This document shows positions 1 to 8,646 of a stretch of 64,000 nt of DNA, in pieces. Each line of letters begins with the position of its first letter. The stretch's first letter is position 1. Made by a program: the position numbers and the translations under genes. Origin of the DNA: Sphingomonadales bacterium. GTDB taxonomy: Bacteria; Pseudomonadota; Alphaproteobacteria; Sphingomonadales; Sphingomonadaceae. The DNA is taken from assembly GCA_027488785.1 (NCBI GenBank), contig JAIYAY010000011.1, positions 1-64,000 on the forward strand, in the 5' to 3' direction. A model generated the notes under the pieces. That model made no database searches and was not told where the DNA came from. It saw nothing but the letters and a program-made list of their open reading frames with translations.

Positions 1-83
1 ACGTTACCAACACCGCCAGCGGCGATACCGGCACCAATTGCTGCCAGACCGGCACCGATCATTTGGGCTGCTTCTGCGTCCAT
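1..83 (-). CDS. atpE: ATP synthase F0 subunit c, N-terminal part (cut by window edge)
   Basis: Reading the minus strand from the ATG at 83 gives MDAEAAQMIGAGLAAIGAGI and then a Gly/Ala-rich stretch. This is the first transmembrane helix of the proteolipid ring subunit that carries protons through the F0 motor. Only the first 27 residues lie in the window. A clear AGGAG lies about 10 bases upstream of the ATG. The gene follows atpB by 40 bases on the same strand, which is the usual alphaproteobacterial F0 order I-a-c. The essential carboxylate of the second helix is outside the window. Confidence 0.9.
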   Translation of the reverse strand, partial: MDAEAAQMIGAGLAAIGAGIAAGGVGN

Positions 84-123
84 GATAATAACTCCTGTTA
101 ACAATAAACTTAGTGGTTGAAAA

Positions 124-915
124 TTAGTGCAAATTGACAGCGTCGTTAATGTATAACGACGTCAAAAGCGCGAAAACATACGCCTGAATGGCACACACAA
201 GCAGTTCAAGCAAAGTGATACCAATCATCAGCAAAAATGCGGGGAAGCTGACGATCAGGGGAACCCATGCGGCTTCGGCGTTCAGGCCGTTGATCACAAA
301 TCCAGCAAGCACCTTCATCATGATATGTCCTGCCGTCATGGCGACGAACAAACGCAGCGCAAGACTGAAGGGACGGATCATAAAAGAGAAAAGCTCGATG
401 ACCGGGATCAGCCAAAGCAGCCACCATGGCGTGCCATGCGGAACAAACAGGCTAAAGAAATGCAAACCATGCTTCCAAAAGCCAACAACTAGCACCGTAC
501 CGAAGCTGAACAATGCCAGCACAGCGGTGACGGTCAAGTGGCTTGTAATGGTGAAAGGATGAACGCCGGGAACGATACCAAAAGGCATCATGCCCATGAA
601 GTTCGCCATCAGGATGAACATGAACAACGAGAACACCAAAGGCACATATTTCTTGCCTTCGGGACCAACATTTGCGGTCAGCATGTTGTTGATGAAGCCC
701 GTCACGCCTTCGACAGCCATCTGCCAGCGTCCGGGGACCATTTCGCGCTTCATTCCGCCCGCCATGAACAGCCATAAAGCGCCAAGGACAAGCACCATGA
801 ACAACGAAGAGTTGGTGAAGGAGACGTCATAACCAGCAAGCTCAAGCTGCGCGAGCGGCTCAATCTTGAACTGGTACATCGGATCGATTTTGCCGCTTTC
901 GCCTGCCACGTTCAC
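124..915 (-). CDS. atpB: ATP synthase F0 subunit a
   Basis: This 263-residue membrane protein is the stator half-channel of F0, passing protons to and from the c-ring. Hydrophobic helices run at about 36-53, 90-112, 125-146, 163-180, 185-208 and 218-252. The motif SLALRLFVAMTAGH carries Arg188, the expected counterpart of the essential Arg210 of E. coli subunit a. The length is normal for the family. It lies between atpI upstream and atpE downstream on the minus strand, so it belongs to the F0 operon. Start: the ATG at 915. Confidence 0.97.
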   Translation of the reverse strand: MNVAGESGKIDPMYQFKIEPLAQLELAGYDVSFTNSSLFMVLVLGALWLFMAGGMKREMVPGRWQMAVEGVTGFINNMLTANVGPEGKKYVPLVFSLFMFILMANFMGMMPFGIVPGVHPFTITSHLTVTAVLALFSFGTVLVVGFWKHGLHFFSLFVPHGTPWWLLWLIPVIELFSFMIRPFSLALRLFVAMTAGHIMMKVLAGFVINGLNAEAAWVPLIVSFPAFLLMIGITLLELLVCAIQAYVFALLTSLYINDAVNLH

Positions 916-946
916 TACCCTGTTATATACACGTCAAGCGCCCAGA

Positions 947-1264
947 TTAGTCCGGACGCTCAGCTGAAATCTTCATAATATTCCTGAAGGCGACCACGAT
1001 ACCCAAAAACATGCACGTCAACAGGAGCGCAGGTGCGATACCCAGAAGGCGGTCCAACAACCAGCCAACCAAAGCACCACCAGCCGGACCCGCAATCAGC
1101 TCGGTCAAAACCCGGTTTCCTTGCCGCATTCCTTTGGCCGGAACCTGATCTTTACCAGCACGAACTGCTTCGGCTTTCCGCGCCGCTTTCAGCTGCAAAT
1201 CTAACGAATCGAGCCGAGCGTCACTTATGCCGTCATTGTCCTGCCCGGGATTATTTGAATTCAT
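947..1264 (-). CDS. atpI: F0F1-ATPase assembly subunit AtpI/AtpZ family
   Basis: A 105-residue protein with a charged, probably cytoplasmic N-terminus (1-50) followed by two hydrophobic helices at about 54-72 and 76-95 separated by a short DRLLG turn. This is the usual architecture of AtpI/AtpZ proteins, which help c-ring assembly or ion supply and sit first in the atp F0 operon. It is 31 bases upstream of atpB on the same strand. The family is poorly conserved in sequence, so the call rests on the hairpin topology and operon position. Confidence 0.85.
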   Translation of the reverse strand: MNSNNPGQDNDGISDARLDSLDLQLKAARKAEAVRAGKDQVPAKGMRQGNRVLTELIAGPAGGALVGWLLDRLLGIAPALLLTCMFLGIVVAFRNIMKISAERPD

Positions 1265-1644
1265 GTGATTCCAGCCTTTCTAAACAAGGGAAACCACCTC
1301 GAAATCGGGCAAACCCCGCCTAGGCACGGGCGCTTTAGGAGAGCCCCCGCGCCAAGTCAACAGCGCGCCTGCAAGATTGTTGCAACGCAATAGAAAAGGC
1401 CACAGCATCTCTGCCACGGCCCGTCCAAACTATGTTGGTCGTCTTACTGCAGACAGCGCGTATCCAATTTCGGCGGGCTATCATCACGGGTTTTCCATTG
1501 CGCTGATGGTGTCCGTTATTTTTCACCCGCAACGGTGCGTTCGGAAATCAGGCGACACACAGTGCGCAACGCCATTTGCGTGATGCGACTTGCGCCTGAT
1601 GCTAAAATCACAGAAAAGAACAATATCACAACAGGATAGACCTG
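1265..1644. other. Intergenic region between atpI and radC
   Basis: This 380-base stretch separates the minus-strand atp operon from plus-strand radC and should hold both promoters. Short open frames here lack ribosome binding sites and have no recognisable product. I see no tRNA, strong hairpin terminator or repeat. The only clear signal is the radC ribosome binding site (AGGA at about 1633-1636). Confidence 0.5.
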
Positions 1645-2340
1645 ATGACAGATATTGCGGACAGGACGAAGCATCATGGCACGGGCCACCGCGCGCGTTT
1701 GCGTAAACGCTTATTGGAGAAAAATGGGGATAGCCTACACGATCATGAATTGATTGAATATCTCCTCGCGCTCGCCATTCCGCGTCGAGATACAAAACAA
1801 ATCGCGAAGGATTTAATCCAGCGTTATGGCAGCTTGTCGGCTTTGCTAACGGCAGACACCGACAGCATAATGCAAGAAAAATGGATGGGCGAAACCAGCG
1901 TTGCGGCGTTGAAAATAGTCCAAGTGGCGGCGCTTCGTTTGCTCAGCGAACCCGTGCGCGAACTTCCGATTCTCTCGTCATGGCAATCGCTGCTGGATTA
2001 TCTCCGCGCGGACATGGCGCATTTGACGATTGAGCGCGTGCGCACGCTCTATCTCAACAGCAAAAACATGCTGATCCGTGATGAGGTGGCGAGCGAGGGT
2101 TCCGTCGACCAAGCAGCCATTTACACGCGCGAGGTCATCCGCCGGGCGATGGATCTTGGCGCGGCGGCGATCATCCTTGTCCACAACCATCCCAGCGGGG
2201 ACAGCGCGCCCAGCCGCCAAGATATCGCGATGACGCGCGACATTGCCGATGCGGGGAAAAAGTTCGGGATAGCCGTGCATGATCATATCATCATCGGCAA
2301 GAATGGCTTTAGCAGTATGCGCAGTTCGGGGCTGATTTAG
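1645..2340 (+). CDS. radC: RadC family JAMM/MPN domain protein
   Basis: A 231-residue protein with an N-terminal helical UPF0758 region (about 15-100) and a C-terminal JAMM metalloprotease-like domain. The zinc motif HNHPSGD is visible at 180-186, with Asp193 following and Glu149-Ser context upstream. RadC proteins are widespread; despite the name, their role in DNA repair is not established and the JAMM fold suggests a zinc hydrolase. AGGA precedes the ATG by 8 bases. The next gene, an MFS pump, begins within a few bases, so the two may be cotranscribed. Confidence 0.92.
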   Translation: MTDIADRTKHHGTGHRARLRKRLLEKNGDSLHDHELIEYLLALAIPRRDTKQIAKDLIQRYGSLSALLTADTDSIMQEKWMGETSVAALKIVQVAALRLLSEPVRELPILSSWQSLLDYLRADMAHLTIERVRTLYLNSKNMLIRDEVASEGSVDQAAIYTREVIRRAMDLGAAAIILVHNHPSGDSAPSRQDIAMTRDIADAGKKFGIAVHDHIIIGKNGFSSMRSSGLI

Positions 2341-2343
2341 CGG

Positions 2344-3633
2344 GTGGCAAAATGGCGGCTGCTCCCGCATAGCCATAAAATGCTATCTTCGACTCCCTTA
2401 AAGAAATCCATCGGTACGCGCGAGCTGACTGTCATGATGTCGTCGCTCATGGCGCTTAATGCGCTGGCCATTGACGCGATGTTGCCAGCCTTCCCCGCCA
2501 TGGTACGCGGCCTTAAAATCGCCGAGCCGAACCAGATTCAATATATTATCTCCATCTTTCTGGCTGGAACAGGAATCGGTGCGCTCATTTATGGTCCATT
2601 GTCCGACCGTTATGGCCGAAAACCGATATTGTTGATTGCAACTATTGGCGCGGCGATATCATCGCTGGCATGTTCCTTCGCACCTGACTTTGAAATCATG
2701 CTGATCATGCGCTTTGTCCATGGCCTGTTGGCTGCGGCCATGGGGGTTCTCGTGGTTTCGGTCATCCGGGACCAGTTTGAAGGCGACGCCATGGCGCGGC
2801 GCATGTCGACCATCTTCCTCATCTTCATGATTGTTCCTATCATCGCACCAACAATTGGCCAGTTGGTGCTGCTGTTCGCTGGTTGGCGGATGATTTTTGA
2901 CCTTATGGCCATCATGGCCGTCGCCGCCGCCATCTGGGTCTACCTGCGCTTGCCCGAAACATTGGCACCCGAAAATGTCATACCCATTCAACCAAAAGCG
3001 CTAGCAAAGGCATGGAAGGTCGTTGTCCTGAACCGCAACGCTGCTGGTTATATGATTGGTGCTGGTGTCACGCAGGGCGCCTTGTTCGGCTATCTTAACA
3101 GTTCGCAGCAGATGTTTGACAAGGTGTTCAACGCGGCAGATTTCTTTACTATTGGTTTTGCGATCATCGCCATTGGCATTGCGGTGTCCAACTTCACCAA
3201 TTCGCGAATTGTCGAACGCTTTGGTGCGCGCCGCGTGTCGCAGGCCGCGCTTTTGACTTTTATCGCATTGGGCGCATTGCAATTGCTTTCGGCGCATTAT
3301 GCGCCAAAGTCCTTACCAATCTTCCTCATATTGCTGACGTGTAACGTGGCGATGATTGGCTTTATCGGATCCAACTTCTCATCCATTGCAATGTCGCCCT
3401 TTGGTCATGTCGCAGGGGCAGCTTCGTCTTTCCAAACCTTCGTCCGCACACTGCTTGCGGCCACGCTAGGTGCTATCATTGGACAGCAGTTTGATGGCAC
3501 AGTTTATCCGGTTGCGATTGGCTTTCTCTGTTGCGGGCTGGTGGCGCTTGGCCTTGTTCTGTGGTGCGAGAAAGGGAAGCTGTTTACGCGCCCCGGAACG
3601 ACGCACCCCTTACCTGCCAACCCGCGCAATTAG
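2344..3633 (+). CDS. MFS drug-resistance transporter, Bcr/CflA type
   Basis: A 12-helix major facilitator. The conserved loop 2-3 motif is present as GPLSDRYGRKP, and the first helix contains ALAIDAMLPAFPAM, which is typical of the Bcr/CflA drug:H+ antiporter branch (DHA1). It is probably an inner-membrane proton antiporter exporting small toxic compounds; the substrate cannot be read from sequence. The frame opens with GTG at 2344, four bases after radC stops. The first ATG is at 2380 (MLSSTPLKK) and could be the true start; neither has a strong ribosome binding site. Confidence 0.9.
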   Translation: MAKWRLLPHSHKMLSSTPLKKSIGTRELTVMMSSLMALNALAIDAMLPAFPAMVRGLKIAEPNQIQYIISIFLAGTGIGALIYGPLSDRYGRKPILLIATIGAAISSLACSFAPDFEIMLIMRFVHGLLAAAMGVLVVSVIRDQFEGDAMARRMSTIFLIFMIVPIIAPTIGQLVLLFAGWRMIFDLMAIMAVAAAIWVYLRLPETLAPENVIPIQPKALAKAWKVVVLNRNAAGYMIGAGVTQGALFGYLNSSQQMFDKVFNAADFFTIGFAIIAIGIAVSNFTNSRIVERFGARRVSQAALLTFIALGALQLLSAHYAPKSLPIFLILLTCNVAMIGFIGSNFSSIAMSPFGHVAGAASSFQTFVRTLLAATLGAIIGQQFDGTVYPVAIGFLCCGLVALGLVLWCEKGKLFTRPGTTHPLPANPRN

Positions 3634-3644
3634 CACAAAGAAAA

Positions 3645-3662
3645 GGGGCGCCGAAGCGCCCC
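3645..3662. terminator. Bidirectional rho-independent terminator
   Basis: GGGGCGC, CGAA loop, GCGCCCC: a perfect 7-bp GC stem. On the minus strand it is followed by TTTTCTTT, on the plus strand by TGTCCTTTTG. It lies between the convergent MFS gene (plus) and amino-acid permease (minus) and can serve both. Confidence 0.85.
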
Positions 3663-3727
3663 TGTCCTTTTGTCGTTTGGCGACTTTTTCACGAAATTGC
3701 CGCTCGACCGCCTTTCAGCAGCTAATC

Positions 3728-5176
3728 TTACGCAATTCCCTGGCCAACATGGCTCCGGCGGCGGCTGTATAAGAAATATACGACCAAGCCGATTGTTGTC
3801 CATCCTAGGAACATAAGCTCTGTGTAACCTGAAAGTTGGAAGAACAGGAACACGCAACCTGCCGCGGCCAACGGGCAAACCAAGAAATACAAAGGTGTGC
3901 GGAAAGGCCGTGGGCGGTCGGGATTGGTCCGACGCAAAATCATGACGCCTACAGCAACGGTGAAGAATGCGAACAAGGTACCAGAGTTTGAAATGTCAGC
4001 CAACTTACCCACGGGGAAAAGCGCCGCAAACAATGCCACGAATACACCGGTGCACAAAGTTACCACATGCGGCGTTCCATATTTCGGGTGAAGTTTGGAG
4101 AACATGTCCGGCAACAAGCCATCACGAGCCATCACAAAAAAGATGCGGGTTTGACCGAACATCATCATCAAGATCACTGAAGGCAATGCCACGGCAGCGG
4201 AGATAGCTACCAGTTTGCCGGCCCAGCCGTGACCAATTTCATTAAGCACGAAAGCCAAAGCTTCCTTCGATTGTGATAGCTCACCACCAGGCTGAGCCCC
4301 AACAGCGCCTGTAGCACCAGCGGCAACCAGCATATAGATGATGGTGCAAATCGCCAGCGAACCGATCAAGCCGATCGGGATATTCCGCTGCGGATTGATT
4401 GTTTCTTCTGCTGCTGTCGAGACGGCGTCGAACCCAACATAAGCGAAGAATATAGAGGCAGCCGCAGCCGCAACGCCGACCGTGACCATGTTATTCGTAA
4501 TCGGATCGACCACTTCCTTGGCAAAGAACCCGTTCGGGCTAAATGGCTGGAAATTTTCTGCGTTCATTGCTGGCAATGCCAAGACAAGAAAGAGCATAAG
4601 AGCCGACACCTTGATGGCGACCAAGATTGCGTTAAAGCGCGCGCTTTCTTTGGTTCCAATCAACAATAGCGCCATACACAGCAAAGCAATGAGCATAGCG
4701 GGAACGTTGATAATACCAGGATTCGCGTCAAATGGTCCCGCAACGAAGTCATTGCCGACCTCTATCGAAAAGATATTTTCGACAAGCCCAACCATATAGC
4801 CGGACCAGCCAACCGAAACAGCAGAAGCCGCAATGGCATATTCAAGAACGAGCGCCCAGCCTACAATCCATGCGATAATTTCGCCGAAAGTCGCGTAACT
4901 ATATGTGTAAGCCGACCCTGAAACTGGCACCATAGATGCCAATTCGGAATAGCATAATGCCGCCAGTCCGCAAACCACGGCAGCGATGATAAAGCTGATC
5001 ATCATAGCGGGGCCAGCTTTATTTGCAGCCTCCGCGGTCAAAACAAAAATGCCGGTACCAATGATGGCACCAATACCTAGCATGGTAAGCTGTAAAGCTC
5101 CCAGCGTTCGCGTGAGCGATTTTTTCTCAGCCGTGGCCAAGATCGCATCAAGCGGCTTCACGCGCCCGAATATCAT
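3728..5176 (-). CDS. APC-family amino acid permease
   Basis: A 12-helix permease of the amino acid-polyamine-organocation superfamily, close to the cationic amino acid transporter-like branch (YfnA/CAT). The first helix carries the substrate-binding signature GIGAIIGTGIFVLT with an unwound GTG. The open frame extends to a TTG at 5197, but GGGAG at 5183-5187 is spaced correctly for the ATG at 5176 (MIFGRVKPLD), so that start is used; it gives 482 residues. The exact substrate is unknown. It is convergent with the MFS gene, with a shared terminator between them. Confidence 0.92.
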   Translation of the reverse strand: MIFGRVKPLDAILATAEKKSLTRTLGALQLTMLGIGAIIGTGIFVLTAEAANKAGPAMMISFIIAAVVCGLAALCYSELASMVPVSGSAYTYSYATFGEIIAWIVGWALVLEYAIAASAVSVGWSGYMVGLVENIFSIEVGNDFVAGPFDANPGIINVPAMLIALLCMALLLIGTKESARFNAILVAIKVSALMLFLVLALPAMNAENFQPFSPNGFFAKEVVDPITNNMVTVGVAAAAASIFFAYVGFDAVSTAAEETINPQRNIPIGLIGSLAICTIIYMLVAAGATGAVGAQPGGELSQSKEALAFVLNEIGHGWAGKLVAISAAVALPSVILMMMFGQTRIFFVMARDGLLPDMFSKLHPKYGTPHVVTLCTGVFVALFAALFPVGKLADISNSGTLFAFFTVAVGVMILRRTNPDRPRPFRTPLYFLVCPLAAAGCVFLFFQLSGYTELMFLGWTTIGLVVYFLYSRRRSHVGQGIA

Positions 5177-5244
5177 ACTCATCTCCCAAATAAACAAAGC
5201 TCCAAAGCCGAACTAAACACTCCGTGCATTAGCGCAACTTAATT

Positions 5245-5622
5245 TCACCGCATAAGCATGGAGCCGAGCGGTTTTCCACCAAAAATATGGATGTGCAGGT
5301 GCGGCACCTCTTGATGCGCGTCCATTCCAATGTTGGCGAGCAAGCGATATCCCGGCTCGACCAGCCCTAATTCACGCCCAACATGCCCAACCGCGCGGAC
5401 AAAGCCGGCTATTTCGGCATCGCTGGCTTTGGCGCTGAAATCGTCCCAACTGACATAAGCCCCTTTGGGAATCACCAGCACATGGACGGGGGCTTGTGGG
5501 TTGATGTCATCAAAGGCCAAGGCCCATTCGTCCTCGAACACCTTACGACATGGAATTTCGCCGCGCAGAATTTTGGCGAAGATATTTTGGTCGTCATATT
5601 CCAGTGTTGGATCAATCGGCAT
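5245..5622 (-). CDS. hinT: HIT family purine nucleoside phosphoramidase
   Basis: A 125-residue histidine triad protein. The signature HLHIHIFGG lies near the C-terminus (HxHxH, the central His being the nucleophile) and the N-terminal part reads NIFAKILRGEIPCRKVFED, classic for HinT. The enzyme hydrolyses AMP-N-epsilon-lysine-type phosphoramidates and adenylates in the cytoplasm. It lies 15 bases after hisE on the same strand. hisE-hinT adjacency is common in alphaproteobacteria, so this looks like a small operon marR-hisE-hinT. Confidence 0.93.
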   Translation of the reverse strand: MPIDPTLEYDDQNIFAKILRGEIPCRKVFEDEWALAFDDINPQAPVHVLVIPKGAYVSWDDFSAKASDAEIAGFVRAVGHVGRELGLVEPGYRLLANIGMDAHQEVPHLHIHIFGGKPLGSMLMR

Positions 5623-5637
5623 GCGTTACTCCTTAGC

Positions 5638-5952
5638 TCATATCCGCGACGCTTTTTCGACCAAGCCAGACACGCCTTCTCTGCGATCAAGTTCAGCAAG
5701 CACATCGTCTAGCGTTACGCCAACATCGCGCAGCAATATCATCAGGTGAAAAATGAGGTCTGCCGCTTCAGCAGTAACGTGCGCGGTGTCACCCGACAGC
5801 GCGGCGATGATGGTCTCGGTCGCTTCTTCGCCGACCTTTTGTGCGATTTTGCCACGGCCTTTTGCGCATAAAGATGCGACATAGCTGCTGTCAGGGGCAG
5901 CGTCCCTGCGCTGGGCAATGGTTTGTTCGAGCCTTATAAGTGTATCGCGCAT
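5638..5952 (-). CDS. hisE: Phosphoribosyl-ATP pyrophosphatase
   Basis: A 104-residue all-alpha MazG-like enzyme of histidine biosynthesis that converts PR-ATP to PR-AMP. The typical core is visible: KVGEEATETIIAA, then EAADLIFHLMILL with the metal-binding Glu and Asp residues. The frame also contains an upstream TTG, but the ATG at 5952 shares its A with the TGA of the upstream marR gene, indicating translational coupling. The rest of the his operon is not in the window, so hisE is detached from hisF here. Confidence 0.95.
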   Translation of the reverse strand: MRDTLIRLEQTIAQRRDAAPDSSYVASLCAKGRGKIAQKVGEEATETIIAALSGDTAHVTAEAADLIFHLMILLRDVGVTLDDVLAELDRREGVSGLVEKASRI

Positions 5953-6461
5953 CAAATATCTTTCTGTAAGGCGACGACCATGGCTTTGTCCTCAGCTGGG
6001 ATCAAGCCTTCGAGCACACGCCAAAAGCCTGTGACGGATTCCTGCCCAGCCGCGGCATAAGCGGACGCAAGACTATTGCGTAAAGCATCAAACAATTGCG
6101 CTTCGAACTGAATACCCTCTGGCGTGAGGCGCAAGAGTTTCTGACGCCGGTCGACATCCCCGGCACGCGTTTCGACAAGCCCACGGTCGCTCAAATCGGT
6201 GAGGACGCGGCCAAGCGATTGTTTGGTAATCGCGAGGATCTTAAGCAACGCGCTAATCGGCAAATCGGGTTGGCGCGCAATAAAGTACAGCGCGCGATGG
6301 TGCGCACGGCCAAGGCCATGCTCCGCCAGCCCTTCGTCAATTGCGCGGGTAAGCCGCGTATATCCAAAGAACAAAAGCTCAACCCCCCGCCGTACTTCAT
6401 TTTCACGAAGGAACAGAGGCGATGCGGTCGGTGTGACAGAAACAGAAGATGGGACAGCCAT
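5952..6461 (-). CDS. MarR family transcriptional regulator
   Basis: A 170-residue winged-helix regulator. The core RAHHRALYFIARQPDLPI followed by a recognition region ITKQSLGRVLTDLSDRGL and a DRRQKLLRLTPEG wing is typical of MarR/SlyA proteins. The open frame runs 92 codons further upstream, but that extension has unlike composition and crosses the divergent promoter, so I take the ATG at 6461 (MAVPSSVSV). It overlaps hisE by one base and is divergent from the branched-chain aminotransferase gene 60 bases away, which it may regulate. The effector is unknown. Confidence 0.88.
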   Translation of the reverse strand: MAVPSSVSVTPTASPLFLRENEVRRGVELLFFGYTRLTRAIDEGLAEHGLGRAHHRALYFIARQPDLPISALLKILAITKQSLGRVLTDLSDRGLVETRAGDVDRRQKLLRLTPEGIQFEAQLFDALRNSLASAYAAAGQESVTGFWRVLEGLIPAEDKAMVVALQKDI

Positions 6462-6521
6462 ATTGACGTATCTTGGCCTAGCCCATAGGACAGTGCAAGA
6501 CCCTAATGAATGAGAGCATCG

Positions 6522-7610
6522 ATGAACGCTGGCGCATTTCCTTTTGAGGCAAACCCAAATCCGGTTGATCCCAATGAACGCGCGGCGCGGCTGGTCGACC
6601 CTGGTTTTGGTCGGGTGTTCACGGACCATATGGTGACAATCCGTTATTCGGATGACAAAGGCTGGCATGACGCGAAAGTCGGGCCACGCGGTCCCCTGAC
6701 GCTCGACCCTGCGACAGCCGTTTTGCATTATGCGCAAGAGATTTTTGAAGGGCTAAAGGCCTATCGCCTTGCCGATGGCGGGATGGCTTTGTTCCGCCCC
6801 GAACAAAATGCCCGCCGGTTTCAACGCTCTGCAAAGCGCTTGGCAATGCCCGAATTGCCGGAAGAGATGTTCCTGCAAGCATGCAAGCAATTAGTTGAGG
6901 TTGATAAAGACTGGTTTCCACCAGTCGAAGGCGGCTCGATTTATCTGCGCCCATTTATGATCGCAAGCGAAGTGTTTCTGGGCGTAAAGCCATCCGCCGA
7001 ATATCTGTTCATGGTCATTGCGTCTGCGGCAGGTAATTATTTCAAGAGCGGCGCACCGGCAATTTCGATCTGGGTGTCAGAACATTATACGCGCGCGGCA
7101 CCGGGCGGCACGGGCGCGGCGAAATGCGGCGGCAATTATGCGGCAAGCCTTGTGGCGCAGTCCGAAGCCATCAAGCAAGGTTGCGACCAGGTCGTTTTTC
7201 TCGATGCGGCGGAACATCGCTGGGTTGAAGAACTAGGCGGCATGAACCTGTTTTTCCTTTTCGATGACGGGTCCATCCTCACGCCGCCAACCGACGGTAC
7301 AATATTGGAAGGCATCACCCGCGATTCTGTGCTGACTTTGGCGCGCGCGCAAGGGTTGAACGTGCGTGAGGAACGTTACGCTATCGACCAATGGCGGGCC
7401 GATGCGGAATCGGGGCGCTTGGTCGAAACCTTTGCCTGCGGAACGGCTGCGGTCGTCACCCCCGTTGGAAAAGTGCAGTCCGCAAAAGGTAGTTTTACCA
7501 TTGGCGCGGGCGGTGCTGGGCAGATGACACAGCAAATCCGTTCAAAACTTGTGGATATTCAACGCGGAATTGTCGCAGATACCCATGGCTGGGTGCAGCG
7601 CATTGATTAA
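6522..7610 (+). CDS. ilvE: Branched-chain amino acid aminotransferase
   Basis: A 362-residue fold-type IV PLP enzyme of the longer BCAT2-like group. It interconverts Leu, Ile and Val with their 2-oxo acids. PLP Lys201 sits in AAKCGGNYAAS, and EIFEGLKAYR and GGMNLFF are further family motifs. Three ATGs compete at 6506, 6510 and 6522. GAGAG at 6512-6516 is well placed for 6522 (MNAGAFPFEA), which I chose. It is divergent from the marR gene and followed by tRNA-Gln. Confidence 0.94.
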   Translation: MNAGAFPFEANPNPVDPNERAARLVDPGFGRVFTDHMVTIRYSDDKGWHDAKVGPRGPLTLDPATAVLHYAQEIFEGLKAYRLADGGMALFRPEQNARRFQRSAKRLAMPELPEEMFLQACKQLVEVDKDWFPPVEGGSIYLRPFMIASEVFLGVKPSAEYLFMVIASAAGNYFKSGAPAISIWVSEHYTRAAPGGTGAAKCGGNYAASLVAQSEAIKQGCDQVVFLDAAEHRWVEELGGMNLFFLFDDGSILTPPTDGTILEGITRDSVLTLARAQGLNVREERYAIDQWRADAESGRLVETFACGTAAVVTPVGKVQSAKGSFTIGAGGAGQMTQQIRSKLVDIQRGIVADTHGWVQRID

Positions 7611-7672
7611 GCAGTTGCGCAATAAGATTCCCGCGATATAAGCCGCCCTCACTGGCCAGATTACTGGCTTGC

Positions 7673-7747
7673 TGGGGCGTCGCCAAGCGGTAAGGCAGCG
7701 GCTTTTGATGCCGCCATTCGCAGGTTCGATCCCTGCCGCCCCAGCCA
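7673..7747 (+). tRNA. tRNA-Gln (anticodon TTG)
   Basis: A full cloverleaf can be folded: acceptor TGGGGCG with CGCCCCA, anticodon stem GCGGC with GCCGC around the loop TTTTGAT (anticodon TTG), T-arm with GTTCGATCC, discriminator G and an encoded CCA at 7745-7747. Gln isoacceptors characteristically start with U and pair weakly at position 1-72, as seen here. Confidence 0.96.
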
Positions 7748-7788
7748 TTTTTCTAATTACTGCACACATGTTACTTTCAGTAAAAATG

Positions 7789-7824
7789 CATACGTATGTG
7801 CAAACAAAAATGTATACATATGTA
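7789..7824. promoter_or_regulatory. Palindrome cluster upstream of the orphan response regulator
   Basis: Three 10-bp perfect palindromes lie together: CATACGTATG (7789-7798), ATGTATACAT (7810-7819) and TACATATGTA (7815-7824). The first two have centres 21 bp apart, about two helical turns. They precede a possible promoter (TTGCCC at 7842, TATATC at 7866, 18-bp spacer) of the gene starting at 7927, so a dimeric regulator may bind here. This is inference from symmetry only. Confidence 0.35.
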
Positions 7825-7926
7825 ACCAAAGGTAAATATTTTTGCCCCATCTAGTAACTAAGTAATATATCGTTAGATACATCTCATTGTCGTATTTTCG
7901 GCGGTTTCCTAAAAGGTGCACGCAAA

Positions 7927-8613
7927 ATGAGAGTATTTATTGCCGACAATGATTCAGATGTTGTCGATTATTTAAAACAGATAGTCGAAGACCTAGGCCA
8001 TATTGCCGTAGGCTGTACCGACAGCAAAAACTTTACCGAAACATTGATGCGCGAAGTATTTGACCTCGTCATCTTGGATTGGAATATTCGCGCAGCGGAC
8101 GATATCTCCCTGCTTGAATGGATGAACAAAACTTTGGTCACGCGGCCACCGGTTATTGTGACGGCAAACCGGTCTGCTAAGCGGGATATTGCCGACGCCT
8201 TACATGCCGGTGCTGAGGATTATATTTCTAAACCAGAGAAACGCAATGTTATCGCGGCGCGGGTAAACGCTTTGCTGCGCGGCAATGCAGCGTGTGGCGC
8301 ATTTGATACGGAGGTCACCTATGGCGCCTATAAGATGAACCGCATGGAACAGAGCGTCACAATCCACGGACAGACCGTCATATTGACCGCCAAAGAATTT
8401 GAGCTGGCAGAAATGTTTTTCAAAAACACTGACCGGACCCTGTCGCGCCACTATATTATGCAAACCATTTGGCGCACGACGGCAACGCTCGCGACACGCA
8501 CATTAGACATGCACATTTCGAGAGTGCGGGCTAAGTTGGCTTTGCAGCCGGAAAACGGCTTCCGGATTTTTACAGTTTTCGGTTACGGCTACCGTCTCGA
8601 ATCTGCGCAGTAA
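7927..8613 (+). CDS. OmpR-type response regulator, orphan
   Basis: A 228-residue two-domain regulator. The receiver domain (1-118) has acidic Asp7/Asp9, the phospho-acceptor Asp51 in VILDWN, Thr in VIVTANRS and Lys in YISKPEK. The C-terminal winged helix (about 128-225) has the usual TAKEFELAEMFF and TLDMHISRVRAKL elements. No histidine kinase gene is nearby, so the partner is encoded elsewhere or the protein is driven otherwise. A non-standard feature is Trp52 directly after the phospho-Asp, where most OmpR proteins have Leu or Met. It lies in its own transcription unit with palindromes upstream. Confidence 0.9.
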   Translation: MRVFIADNDSDVVDYLKQIVEDLGHIAVGCTDSKNFTETLMREVFDLVILDWNIRAADDISLLEWMNKTLVTRPPVIVTANRSAKRDIADALHAGAEDYISKPEKRNVIAARVNALLRGNAACGAFDTEVTYGAYKMNRMEQSVTIHGQTVILTAKEFELAEMFFKNTDRTLSRHYIMQTIWRTTATLATRTLDMHISRVRAKLALQPENGFRIFTVFGYGYRLESAQ

Positions 8614-8646
8614 GCAGCAAAACGTGACCGTTACAAAAATACTGCT

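Noticed and set aside
188-562. Open frame on the plus strand across atpB
   Set aside because: Antisense shadow of a confident gene; no ribosome binding site or family content.
1335-1583. Short open frames in the atpI-radC gap
   Set aside because: No ribosome binding site, no recognisable protein pattern, and overlap of frames on both strands.
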